DNA of 40,595 nucleotides from Haloarcula sp. CBA1127. GTDB taxonomy: Archaea; Halobacteriota; Halobacteria; Halobacteriales; Haloarculaceae. The stretch is taken from assembly GCF_001485575.1 (NCBI RefSeq), contig NZ_BCNB01000008.1, positions 1 through 40,595 of the forward strand, written 5' to 3'. The notes below the pieces were generated by a model, which was given only the letters and a program-made list of their open reading frames with translations, searched no databases and was not told the origin of the DNA. Shown here in pieces: positions 22,658-31,484 of this stretch. The position numbers and the translations under genes are program-made. Every line of letters begins with the position of its first letter. The stretch's first letter is position 1.

Positions 22658-23017
22658 ATGGCCACTGCCGACAACTGCCCGCGTGAGCCGTCGGCCTACC
22701 GTCCGTCGTTGCACTTCCCCGAGCGGTTCCACGACCGGTACGAGGACGACCGGCCGCCGCGACACCTGGACGGCGAGATCGTCGCGGGCTGCATCACAGA
22801 CGGCACCGCCAACCACGACTCGGGTTCGTCGAAGATCGTCTGGTTCCGGGAGACCTTCGGCGGCGTGACCTATCGTCTTGTCGTCGACGTCGACGAGCGC
22901 GAGGTCGTCACTGGCTACCCGATCAGCATCAACACCAAAGCTGCGCGCCGATCGGGACGCTGGACTGCGACCCAGGTCGAAGACATTCGAGAGTTCATCG
23001 CGACGGATCCCCGATGA
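22658..23017 (+). CDS. Uncharacterised 119-residue protein, possibly RelE/DUF4258-like
   Basis: The pattern is basic residues at the start, then HLDGEIVAGCITDG, a Trp/Phe strand, GVTYRLVVDVDEREVVTGYPI and a final helix. The mid-part, a paired strand with VTYRLVVDVDER, resembles small toxin-like beta folds of the BrnT/DUF4258 kind, but catalytic residues cannot be named. No antitoxin is adjacent. It is the last gene of the early rightward region. Confidence 0.5.
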   Translation: MATADNCPREPSAYRPSLHFPERFHDRYEDDRPPRHLDGEIVAGCITDGTANHDSGSSKIVWFRETFGGVTYRLVVDVDEREVVTGYPISINTKAARRSGRWTATQVEDIREFIATDPR

Positions 23018-23243
23018 CGCGGTGACTGCCACGAAGCAGAGGCAGTAGACGAGGGGATGCATCGCCCGTCAACCGGCCGGCATCCAGCTCGGGTGTCACA
23101 CCGCCGGCCGCCCTGCCCGGTCGTAGAGCGCTCGTCCCCCAACACCACTTCACGAGCGCGGGGTGCAACTCCCCAACCGGGCCTATGATCCAGTACAGTA
23201 GCAGACAACCGACCAAGCCTGGGGTTGGGGCCCACGATGCATC
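23018..23243. other. Non-coding gap with three strong hairpins
   Basis: No convincing gene. CGGCCGGC/GCCGGCCG (23074-23081, 23103-23110), GCGCTCGT/ACGAGCGC (23128-23135, 23152-23159), and CCCCAAC/GTTGGGG (23171-23177 with 23224-23230; an alternative left arm lies at 23137-23143). It separates the early genes from the late operon and could be a terminator, a small RNA or a packaging start. Confidence 0.5.
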
Positions 23244-23561
23244 ATGAGCCACTCAAAGCCTCGGACTCTGCCTTGGTACGTTCCAGACGGACTGGTCGAC
23301 GACTACTGCGAGATCGCACGCTCCGGTGGTGACCTCCGGATGCTCAAGACACTCAAAATTCTTCGGAGCATCCTCGTCAACGCCGGCATCATCGGTATCA
23401 CGCTATCGGCACTGTTTCTCACCAACGCCGACGCGACCATCACTACCGTTCTGGGCATCGTCACGCTCGGGCTGTACAACGGCATCGAGGTGGCCGACTA
23501 CGCCGCCCTCGCAGCCGCCTTTGCTGAGGTTCGAGCACAGCAAACGGAGGACGATCAGTGA
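23244..23561 (+). CDS. Small membrane protein
   Basis: 105 residues with a soluble N-terminus, two hydrophobic segments at about 44-62 and 66-84, and an acidic C-terminus. It is the first of two coupled membrane proteins ahead of the terminase genes. Two-span proteins in this position could be holin-like, but haloarchaeal lysis genes are not well defined and no lysin is seen. Confidence 0.55.
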   Translation: MSHSKPRTLPWYVPDGLVDDYCEIARSGGDLRMLKTLKILRSILVNAGIIGITLSALFLTNADATITTVLGIVTLGLYNGIEVADYAALAAAFAEVRAQQTEDDQ

Positions 23562-23806
23562 TGAAACCGCAGCGTCCCTACCGAGCGCTTCGGGCTGGCG
23601 TCGGGACGGTCGTCCTACTCGTGACGTTTGGCCTGTGGGCCCACGCCCAGCTGTCGGGCCAGGGCCTGGGCACGCTGTGGGACGTCGTCGCACTGGCGAT
23701 CGTCATCGCCGCCGGCTACGCTGTCTTCGGCAAGCGCACGTTCGGGGCTGCCCTCGAGGAGGCACAGGACGTCCAGGGTGGCGATGGAGACGACGATAGT
23801 TCGTGA
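23561..23806 (+). CDS. Small two-span membrane protein
   Basis: 81 residues with hydrophobic segments at about 16-30 and 38-56, a basic N-terminus and an acidic C-terminus. ATG 23561 overlaps the upstream stop. Like its partner it could take part in release or virion envelope contact; nothing in the sequence decides this. Confidence 0.55.
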   Translation: MKPQRPYRALRAGVGTVVLLVTFGLWAHAQLSGQGLGTLWDVVALAIVIAAGYAVFGKRTFGAALEEAQDVQGGDGDDDSS

Positions 23807-23860
23807 TTTTGACACAGGCCGTGCGTCACGACAAGCTGTTGAACCGCCGTTCGACTGCGC

Positions 23861-23878
23861 CTTTTAAAGTATAATACT
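23861..23878 (+). promoter_or_regulatory. Late promoter before the terminase genes
   Basis: CTTTTAAAG (23861-23869) overlaps the 11-bp palindrome AGTAT-A-ATACT (23868-23878). The terS ATG is at 23909, about 40 bp from the TATA centre, so the leader would be short, about 10 bases. There is no obvious ribosome site before that ATG. Confidence 0.55.
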
Positions 23879-23908
23879 GCTACCGACACTGCACGACAGA
23901 TTTCCATC

Positions 23909-24613
23909 ATGAGTTCACGAGACCGCCGGGTACAGATCGCCCTGAAGTGGAAGTATCTCGACAATCTCAGCGTCGCAGAGATTCGGGACCGCTTCGAGGA
24001 GGAGGGCATCGGCTCGTACACCCGGTCGACCATCCGGGACTACCTCAACGAGAAGCCCAAGGAAGAGGTCATCGAGGCGATCGAGAAGCGCCACGCAGAC
24101 ATCCGTCTGCAGGCGGCCGACCGCTTCGAACGACTCTACCAGGAGGCTCGCGAGGATCTCGACCTCGCCGTCGAGGACGAGCCGGTCGTCGCGATGGTCC
24201 CAAAACAGGACCGCCACACCGGCGATGGCGAGCTGCGCGTCTCGGACTGGGAGCGCGTCCCGCCTGGTGACGATCACCGGCCCGAGTGGGCAAGCGAGCG
24301 CGACATCATCATCGAGTTCACCGACGGGACCCGCTACATCGAGCCCGGCGACGAGTATCCCGTCGGCGCTGAACGGGGCCGCCTCCCGGAGTACCGCAAG
24401 GCGATGGCCGGCCTTCGTCGCGACGAACCCGACCCGAAGAAGCGGGCGATGGCGCGCAAAGAGATGGCCGCCCACATGCACGAGAAGGCGGACGTCCTCG
24501 GCGTCTACACGACGGACATCAACATGAACGTCGACGGTGAGTTGGACACGACGGTCTCGCTCGACGAGGAAGCCGCTGCGACCATCAGGGAGGCGACGCT
24601 TGACGATGAGTAG
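23909..24613 (+). CDS. terS: Terminase small subunit
   Basis: A 234-residue protein directly before the large subunit and overlapping it by eight bases. The N-terminal 50 residues form an HTH domain: VQIALKWKYLDNLSVAEIRDRFEEEG, then a recognition-type helix STIRDYLNEK. A coiled-coil-like helical region follows (about 55-85), then a C-terminal part with acidic helix for contact with the large subunit. Small subunits bind the packaging start and regulate the motor. The identification rests on domain type and position. Confidence 0.75.
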   Translation: MSSRDRRVQIALKWKYLDNLSVAEIRDRFEEEGIGSYTRSTIRDYLNEKPKEEVIEAIEKRHADIRLQAADRFERLYQEAREDLDLAVEDEPVVAMVPKQDRHTGDGELRVSDWERVPPGDDHRPEWASERDIIIEFTDGTRYIEPGDEYPVGAERGRLPEYRKAMAGLRRDEPDPKKRAMARKEMAAHMHEKADVLGVYTTDINMNVDGELDTTVSLDEEAAATIREATLDDE

Positions 24614-26198
24614 TACCGCCGACGCCGGCACAACCGAGGTCGACCTCTCTCGGGCGGAGATCCGCGCGGCCTACAACCCGTTCGAGCATGGGTGCTGGTT
24701 GGACTTCGCGAACAAGCTCACGCAGGGGTACATGGACGCGGAGTACGACGACTGGGCTCCGCTCGGCGGCCACCATTCGGAATGGCTTCGACACCTCGCC
24801 GGCGAGGCCGACGTCGACGGCGACCTCGCGCTCCTGTGTCATCGCGACGGGCTGAAGACGACGATCATCTCGGCCTTCGCGATCGCCTGCATGGAGTACC
24901 TCGACGGGTACCGCGTCATCTGGACGATGAACACGCAGGAGCAGGCCTACGAGAAGGCCGATCGGGAGCTCAACAAGTTCATCGAGCGGAACCCGTGGCT
25001 GGTCAACCTGAACAAGCCCCGGGAGACGGACAGCAAGAAGACGAAAGAGTTCGCGAACGGCTCGTCGCTGACGACGGGCTGGCTGAAGGGGTCCATCGAA
25101 GGGGCCCGTGCCCACCTCCTGATCCTAGACGACATCATCTCGGAGCAGGGTGACGGCCCGACCGAGGGCGTCCTCAACTGGGTCGACGGCGTCGCCCAGC
25201 CGATGGTCAAGGACGACGGGCGCACGGTGATCGTCGGGACACGCAAGCGACCTGACGACATCTACAGCCACTACCGAGACTACGAGGGGTACTCGCTGCG
25301 AGAGTTCCCTGCCATCCTCGACACCTGGGACCAGAAGTTCCGCGAGGACGACGACTGGCAGGCCCGCCGGCCCGACGAAGACCTCTACACCGAGGTCGAC
25401 AACCCGTGGGGCGGCGGGACACTCCAGCTGCTGTGGCCAGAGGCTCGGGGTCCAGAGTGGCTGGCGAACAAGCGCTCGAAGATGGCAGACTACCTCTTCT
25501 GGCGCGAGTACACGCTCACGATCCAGGGAGCGTCGGGCAACCTCATCGAGGAGGAAGACATCAACCGCCTCGTCGACGACGGCGGCTGTTCCATCCGCGG
25601 GCAGGAGCCACCACACCGTCTCACGCCCGGCGCCGGCGAGGCGACGATCGTCGCCCACGACCCGGCCCAGTCTCCGACCGGCGACAACGCTGCGTTCACC
25701 GCGTTCCGCGTCGGTCGCGATGGTCGTCGTCGCCTTCTGGATGCCAAAGCCGAGACGGGGATGCAGCCCTCGGAAGTCAAGGCGACGCTCGCCGACTACG
25801 ACGACCGCTACGATCCGGCGGTGATCGTGATCGAGTCCAACGGGATGCAGCAGTACGTCGCCAACGACGCCCTTGAGTTCTCGGCCTCGCTGCGAGCGAA
25901 AGTTACGGGCGTCCCGACGACGGGAAAGAAACACAGCTGGGAGAACGGTATCCCGCGACTCCGTCGTCTCGTCGAAAACGGCGGCATCCAGTTCTATCGG
26001 GGTCACTCCGGGACTGAGGACTTCGTCCAGGCAGCGATGTCGCTGACGTTGCAGGACGGGAAGCTACAGGGCCACACGCCGGACCTGATCGCGGGATGGT
26101 ACATGGCCGAGCAGGGCATCCGCCATCTGGAGGGCATCGGTGCGCTCGAGGAGGATGCTGACGACGATGACGACTCTGGGGCGGTGACACACCTATGA
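24606..26198 (+). CDS. terL: Terminase large subunit
   Basis: The packaging ATPase/nuclease, 530 residues from ATG 24606. The P-loop is a degenerate HRDGLKTT at residues 79-86; Walker B is LLILDDI at 171-177; VIVGTR at 208-213 is the coupling region. The RNase H-type nuclease part carries Asp352 (VAHDPAQ), Glu410 (VIESNG) and Asp493 (TPDLIAG) as probable metal ligands. Together with circular permutation of the genome this suggests headful packaging, though the type of terminase would need a tree. Confidence 0.9.
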   Translation: MSSTADAGTTEVDLSRAEIRAAYNPFEHGCWLDFANKLTQGYMDAEYDDWAPLGGHHSEWLRHLAGEADVDGDLALLCHRDGLKTTIISAFAIACMEYLDGYRVIWTMNTQEQAYEKADRELNKFIERNPWLVNLNKPRETDSKKTKEFANGSSLTTGWLKGSIEGARAHLLILDDIISEQGDGPTEGVLNWVDGVAQPMVKDDGRTVIVGTRKRPDDIYSHYRDYEGYSLREFPAILDTWDQKFREDDDWQARRPDEDLYTEVDNPWGGGTLQLLWPEARGPEWLANKRSKMADYLFWREYTLTIQGASGNLIEEEDINRLVDDGGCSIRGQEPPHRLTPGAGEATIVAHDPAQSPTGDNAAFTAFRVGRDGRRRLLDAKAETGMQPSEVKATLADYDDRYDPAVIVIESNGMQQYVANDALEFSASLRAKVTGVPTTGKKHSWENGIPRLRRLVENGGIQFYRGHSGTEDFVQAAMSLTLQDGKLQGHTPDLIAGWYMAEQGIRHLEGIGALEEDADDDDDSGAVTHL

Positions 26199-26302
26199 CT
26201 TCTGACAACGACTCTCGCAAGAAGCACGGCATCGTGGGCGGAACCGACACCGTCGAACAACTCCGCGACGCCGTCGACGAGGAGGGCGAAGACGATGAGT
26301 GA
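26195..26302 (+). CDS. 35-residue acidic peptide between terminase and portal
   Basis: ATG 26195 overlaps the terminase stop as ATGA; its stop overlaps the portal ATG. The product starts with a polar basic segment (SRKKHGIVGG) and ends acidic. It fills the gap exactly, which supports translation, but the role is unknown. Confidence 0.5.
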   Translation: MTSDNDSRKKHGIVGGTDTVEQLRDAVDEEGEDDE

Positions 26303-28111
26303 CGACGGGGGCGACGTCTCGGTTTCGGTCACGAAACTCGGGCAGGACGGCGCCATGTCGAAAGCTCGCGAGACCACGCAACTGGACGAGCGTCATCTCG
26401 CAACGGGACGTGGCTTCGGTATCCAGCCGCCGTACAACCCGGAGACGCTGGCTGCCTTCCAGGAGCTCAACGAGACGCTGGGAGCTGGTGTCCGGAAGAA
26501 GTCTCGGTGGGAGGTCGGCTACGGGTTCAACATCGTCCCCCACCGAAGCCTCGATGCCGAAGAAGCCAGTGACAGCGAGCGAGACACCGTCGAAGAGTTC
26601 TGGTACGGCGACTCCTCACAGTGGCAGACCGGGCCCGAGCACACGCCGGCGACGTCACCGACGGAGATCGTCGAACTCGCACGGATGGACTGGCATCTCA
26701 TCGGCTGGTGTGCCCTGGAGATCCTCGTCGACGCCACGGGCGACCCGGTCGGACTAGCCCACGTCCCGGCGACGACGGTCCGCGTCCGCAAGACCGAGAA
26801 GGAAACCGAGGAGGGCGAGACCATCGTCACCCGAGGCCACGGCTACGTCCAGCGTCGGGCGGGACGGCGTCGATACTTCGCCGAAGCCGGCGACCGCTAC
26901 CTTGACGAGGATGACCCGACGGACCGGCGTGTGTTCGTCGACAGGGAGACGGGCGACATCGCCTACGACAGTGCGGAGAACCTCGACAACGAGCCGGCGA
27001 ACGAGCTCATCTGGATACCGAACCCGAGCCCCATCTCGCTATACTACGGCATCCCCGACTGGATCCCGGCGATGGAGACGGTGTCGATGGATCAGGCAGC
27101 CAAGCGGTACAACCGCGACAAGCTGGAGCACTTCGGCATCTCGCACTTCGCCGTCATCGTCAAAGGCGGCACTCTCACCGAGGACAGCAAAGAAGACCTC
27201 CAGGAGATGCTCAACAACCTGGAGGACAACCCGCATCGAGCGTCCGTCCTCGAAGTGGAGAAGCTGGAAGAGGAGGCCAACGACCTCAGCCTCGAGGGCG
27301 AGAGCGGGTCGGACATCGAGGTCGAACTCCGCCCGCTGGCTGGCGATAACGCCGGCGAGATGGACTACGAGACCCTCCGGAAAGAAGCCGAGCAGGACAT
27401 CGCGAAGGTCCTGGAGGTCCCGCCGGTGCTGTACAACCGGCCGGGGCAGTCCAACCGCTCCAACAGCCAGGAGCAGATCCGGGAGTTCGCCGAGGAGGTC
27501 GTCGCTCCCGAGCAACAGAAGTTCGAGGCGCGACTGTACGAAATCCTTCACAAGACGGCGATGGATGCCTCGGACTGGACCATCCAGTTCAAGCTCAAGG
27601 GCGCCGACCGGCCCGATCGGGACGCCACCATCGCACGGAAGCGCGTGGCCGGCTCCCGTGGGACGATGACCGTCGACGAAGCCCGGGCAGAGTTCGACCT
27701 GGACCCGCTGCCCGACGACCACGACGTCGACGGCGACACACTGCTATCGAACCTCGGCAGCGGCAACCCATCCAGTTCGACAAGGAGGGCCGAACCGACG
27801 ACGAGCCGCCGGCCGAGAACAAGGTCGGTGAGCGGCCGGGCGTCACTGCCAAGGATCCTATCGAGACCGAGCAGTTCGACTCGTCGAATCTCGTCGACGG
27901 GCTCTACGACATCGGCGAGGAGGAGTTGTATATTTCGTTCGAGCGCGAGGACGGGACTAATTCGGTGTATGTCTACCAGGACGTCCCCGAGTCTGAGTGG
28001 GAATCGCTGGTAGCTGCGGACTCGCACGGCTCCTATCACTATGATAACATCCGGCTGGACTACTCCTACGAGGAGCTCACGGACTTCCACGAACCGCTGA
28101 CCGACGTATAA
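26295..28111 (+). CDS. Portal protein with C-terminal KTSC domain (frame break at 27766-27772)
   Basis: Forms the dodecameric channel for DNA. The uninterrupted frame reads about 491 residues of portal core, then after GSGNP turns into Arg/Ser-rich sequence until 28013. In the -1 frame the same DNA reads NPIQFDKEGR and on to a KTSC domain (YISFEREDGT ... VYVYQDVPESEW ... ADSHGSYHYDNIR), ending at 28111. The join lies in ACCCATC (27766-27772). The intended product is about 605 residues. No canonical slippery heptamer is in phase here, so a one-base loss in the sequence is the simplest reading. Confidence 0.8.
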
Positions 28112-28178
28112 CTGACTGATCGATGACGGCACGCCTCGCCGGGGCCTCTGCCCGAGACATGTACCGGCCTTCTGATAG

Positions 28179-29870
28179 ATGACAGAGTCACAAAGTCGCC
28201 AGTTTACCAAACAGGTCGCGATCAAGGCGACCAACGACGACGAGCAGATAGCCACCGGGCTGGCGCTGACAGCTGACGAGGTCGACCACCAGCTGGATTT
28301 CTTCCGGTCCGAGGGGGTGGAGGCGATGTTCAACCCCGACCCGGATCACGGCGTCATGCACGGTCGGTTCCCAGAGGACGATGCGGAGCTGGTCCGCAAC
28401 GAAGTCCTCGACGAGGATGAAGAGATCGACGGTGCGCAGTTCGAGGCCGGCGACTGGGTCGTCCAGCGCCAGTACACGGATGACGACCTGTGGGACCTCG
28501 TCGACCGGGGCGTTCTCAATGGCTACTCCATCGGTGGCGAGGTCACCGAGGCCGTCGAGTACGACTCTGTCGAGGACCTCCCCGACGACGTCGCCATCCC
28601 CGATGCTGTCGACCCCGACCGCGTCGACGACAAGTACTGGCCGCCGGTCCAGGTGACCAACGGCTACGTGTCCGAGCTTTCGGACGTCGACATCCCGGCC
28701 GTGGTTTCGGCACAGTTCACGAGCACCAAGGGCGCGAGTAAATCCGTCGTCGACGACGTCGCCGGCGAGGATGAGTTCGTCCAGGTCATGTCCAACCGCG
28801 GGCATGACGAGACGGACGCCCGCGACCTGTGGAGTTACTTGGAGTCGGCCGCGAAGGCCGGCCCCGCTGATGCAATGAGTAAATCACAACCAGAGACAGA
28901 TCCCGACGCCGGCGACCTCGACGACGAGGACGTCGGCTTCCTCAAGCGTCTCCGCCGGGCGGTCAGTACGGCCGACCCGGCCGAGAAGTCGGAGTCCGAT
29001 GACGACGTAAGTCCCGAGCCTGGGCTGTCCGAGGTCTCCGAGGTCGCGCTCGCGAAGGCTCTCGATGCAGCCAAAGAGGGCCGGACGCTGAACGGCGACA
29101 ACCGCGAGGCGCTGATGGCAGCCCACGACGCCGTCGAGGCGTCGCTGGCGTCGGAAATGGATATCGAGACGAACCGCTTTACAGACGACCCAGACAGCGA
29201 CTTCCACCTCTCCGAGTACGGCTGGAGTGGTGACGACGAAGACGAGGGCGAGAAGGCTGCCCCGGTGGAGAAGCTCACCGAGGAGCAGGGCAACCTCGTC
29301 ATGGACGCCATCCAGCGGTTCATCGACTCCCAGGGCGAGGCGCCGTTCGGCGAGTTCTCGTCGTGGGTGTGGACAACGGATGCACTCGGTGACGACGCAG
29401 CGTTCGCCGCCGACGAGGCGTGCTGGCAGTACCGCGAGTACGTCCGCGAACAGCGCGATGAAACACCCATCACCGACGACTTCGCTGACTGGGTCACTGC
29501 AGACAGCGGTGCAGATGCGGAGCTGACAATGAGTAAGGACAACCCCGAGGGGGACGAGAAGTCCCTCCCTGAGCAGAACGCAGAGGCGCTCGAGGACATC
29601 CAGGACACCCTGAAAGACCTCACCGCCGACGAGGAATCGACAGACAAGAACGCCGACAACCCTGACGAAGAGCCCTCGCAGGCCGAAAAGAACGCCGAGG
29701 CTATCGGCGACATCAAGGAGACGCTCGACGCGATCTCCAAGCAGACCGGCGCGAGCCAGCAGCTGGCTGGTGCCGAGAAGGGCGCCGGCACTGACGGCGA
29801 GGGCGGCATGTCTGAAGAGGCTGAACAGTTCAAGAAAGCGCTGGGCGGTACGAGCGGAGGTGACTTCTGA
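28179..29870 (+). CDS. Prohead protease/scaffold fusion (XkdF-like)
   Basis: 563 residues. The N-terminal 190 residues resemble XkdF-type putative serine proteases: IKATNDDEQIATGLALTADEVDHQLDFF, then a HGRFP motif and VQVTNGYVSELSDVDIPAVVSAQF. The rest is acidic and helical, as in internal scaffolds, ending with repeated AEAL/IGDIKETLD helices. Two in-frame ATGAGTAA starts (28875 and 29529) could give separate scaffold forms. The protease is expected to mature the capsid that the next gene encodes. Confidence 0.7.
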   Translation: MTESQSRQFTKQVAIKATNDDEQIATGLALTADEVDHQLDFFRSEGVEAMFNPDPDHGVMHGRFPEDDAELVRNEVLDEDEEIDGAQFEAGDWVVQRQYTDDDLWDLVDRGVLNGYSIGGEVTEAVEYDSVEDLPDDVAIPDAVDPDRVDDKYWPPVQVTNGYVSELSDVDIPAVVSAQFTSTKGASKSVVDDVAGEDEFVQVMSNRGHDETDARDLWSYLESAAKAGPADAMSKSQPETDPDAGDLDDEDVGFLKRLRRAVSTADPAEKSESDDDVSPEPGLSEVSEVALAKALDAAKEGRTLNGDNREALMAAHDAVEASLASEMDIETNRFTDDPDSDFHLSEYGWSGDDEDEGEKAAPVEKLTEEQGNLVMDAIQRFIDSQGEAPFGEFSSWVWTTDALGDDAAFAADEACWQYREYVREQRDETPITDDFADWVTADSGADAELTMSKDNPEGDEKSLPEQNAEALEDIQDTLKDLTADEESTDKNADNPDEEPSQAEKNAEAIGDIKETLDAISKQTGASQQLAGAEKGAGTDGEGGMSEEAEQFKKALGGTSGGDF

Positions 29871-30904
29871 TGAGCGCTATCGAAGACGCACGAGAGACGA
29901 ACAAGAACTCGCTACAGAAGCAGACAATCGACACGACGGACCTCAACGGAGCCCAGCTCCCGCGGGACCTCTACGAGCGGTTCATCGAGCGCCAGCAGCG
30001 CGACGCCGAGCTGCTCTCGATGGTCCGTGTCGAGGACCTCCCGCGCCTGGAGATGGGCGTCCCGAAGATCGGCGTCCCCGAACTCTCCGGTGACGTTCGC
30101 GCCGAGGGTGGCGAAGACGCGACCGGAACGTCTGATGCCGCAACCGGGTCTGTCGAGTTCAACGCGACGGACCAGTCGTACTACATCCAGTACGACCTCA
30201 AGCGAGACTCGGTCAAGAACGCCATCACGAACGAGGACAGCGTCGCCGAGGTCATCCTCAGCCACTTCGAGAAGGCCTGGGGGAACGACGTCCAGAACAT
30301 CGGCATCAACGCCGGCCGGTCTGGAAGCGGACTCCCGGCGACGTTCAACGACACGTTCGACGGCTGGATCAGCATCGCCGAGGGCAACGACACGGACTCG
30401 ACCCGTATCGGGACCGGCGAGGAGGCTGACGCCTCGACGATGCCGTCCTACGACCACGCTGACGGTGGCGGTTCCGCTCAGCCGGTCAACACCACGCTGT
30501 TCAACAACATGATCCAGACGGTCCCGGAGCGCTACCGGGATCCGGACGATCTCGTCTTCCTCACCTCGAAGTCCCAGGTCCAGAGCTACGCCTACCGCCT
30601 CACCGAGCGGGAGGACGCACTCGGCGTCGCGGCGCTGCTGGGTGACAACGACGTCACGCCGTTCGAGTACGACGTCATGGGCGTCTCCTACTGGCCCGAC
30701 GACGCCATGATGCTGGTCAACCCGCAGAACCTGGCCTACGGTCTGTTCACCGAGGTCGAGATGACTCAGCTCACCAACACGGACAAGACGATGGAGCGCC
30801 GCCTCCACTCGCGCAACCTCATCGAGGGGCAGTTCGACTACCAGATCGAGGAGCTCCAGGCCGGCGCGCTCGGGACCAACATCGCCGCGCCGTCCCTGGC
30901 CTGA
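29870..30904 (+). CDS. Major capsid protein, HK97 fold
   Basis: 344 residues. The order (portal, protease/scaffold, capsid) and the sequence fit an HK97-fold shell protein: an N-terminal helical arm, a strand-rich E-loop region (ELSGDVRAEGGED), the spine helix (SVAEVILSHFEKAWGNDVQNIG), a P/A-domain part with VFLTSKSQVQSYAYRLTERED and a C-terminal strand (DKTMERRLHSRNLIEGQFDYQIEE). Overlaps the scaffold stop as TGATGA. It needs cleavage by the preceding protease if a delta domain is present. Confidence 0.85.
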   Translation: MSAIEDARETNKNSLQKQTIDTTDLNGAQLPRDLYERFIERQQRDAELLSMVRVEDLPRLEMGVPKIGVPELSGDVRAEGGEDATGTSDAATGSVEFNATDQSYYIQYDLKRDSVKNAITNEDSVAEVILSHFEKAWGNDVQNIGINAGRSGSGLPATFNDTFDGWISIAEGNDTDSTRIGTGEEADASTMPSYDHADGGGSAQPVNTTLFNNMIQTVPERYRDPDDLVFLTSKSQVQSYAYRLTEREDALGVAALLGDNDVTPFEYDVMGVSYWPDDAMMLVNPQNLAYGLFTEVEMTQLTNTDKTMERRLHSRNLIEGQFDYQIEELQAGALGTNIAAPSLA

Positions 30905-30915
30905 GGTGATCACTG

Positions 30916-31098
30916 ATGCCAACCACGCAAGCGCGCATCCGTGAGGCCTGGGAAGAGTACCGGATCGTCCGTCGTGTCTCGAGTGATCCCGACGCTGATG
31001 ATCGCGTCAACGGGTCCGTCTGGTATCGCACCGACCTCGACGAACTGCGCGCCCAGGAGGCGGGCGCGGTCGTGACCGTCGACACGACGGCGGTGTGA
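30916..31098 (+). CDS. Small structural protein, 60 residues
   Basis: Follows the capsid gene by 12 bases behind GAGGTGA. Helical N-terminus, then a strand-rich second half (NGSVWYRTDLDEL). Position suggests a head decoration or connector protein. No family recognised. Confidence 0.55.
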   Translation: MPTTQARIREAWEEYRIVRRVSSDPDADDRVNGSVWYRTDLDELRAQEAGAVVTVDTTAV

Positions 31099-31109
31099 GG
31101 TGAGCAGGT

Positions 31110-31478
31110 ATGCCTACTATCAAACACACCGACGGCCCAGGACGGTACAGCCACAGCGCGCTGGACCACGTCTCGGGCCACGGCGATACCCACGAGGTTT
31201 CGCCCAGTGCTGTCGACTACCTCTGCGACGAGGTCGGGTACTTCACCCGCGTCGACGGGTCTGAGGATGACACTGTCGGTCAGGAGGACGGGCCACCCGA
31301 TGCCGACGACTGGGAAGAGTGGTCCGAAGACACCTGGCTGGATCTCGACTACCAGCAGCGAGCCGACGACGTCCGCGAGGGTCGCGCCGATGACCACCTG
31401 GAAGCAATCGCCGAGGTCGAAACGAGCGACACGGTGATCGAAGCCGTCGACGCCCGACGCGACGAACTGGAGGAGTAA
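31110..31478 (+). CDS. Head protein of 122 residues
   Basis: GAGGTGA before the start marks efficient translation. The protein is acidic, starts with a strand (KHTDGPGRYSHSALDHVS), and contains VDYLCDEVGYFTRVDG and a long helical tail. Probably a head-completion or decoration protein; the exact role is not clear. Confidence 0.55.
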   Translation: MPTIKHTDGPGRYSHSALDHVSGHGDTHEVSPSAVDYLCDEVGYFTRVDGSEDDTVGQEDGPPDADDWEEWSEDTWLDLDYQQRADDVREGRADDHLEAIAEVETSDTVIEAVDARRDELEE

Positions 31479-31484
31479 CGACCC

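Noticed and set aside
22995-23252. 85-residue minus-strand frame in the hairpin-rich gap
   Set aside because: No ribosome site or promoter, Pro/Gly/Arg-rich product, and it crosses strong hairpins.
27764-27772. Programmed -1 frameshift in the portal gene
   Set aside because: No X XXY YYZ heptamer is in phase at the join, unlike at 37561; a one-base loss is simpler.
28835-30922. Long minus-strand frames opposite scaffold and capsid genes (332 and 336 residues)
   Set aside because: They mirror well-supported late genes, are rich in Ser/Arg or Val/Arg as expected for antisense frames in GC-rich DNA, and have no promoter or ribosome site.
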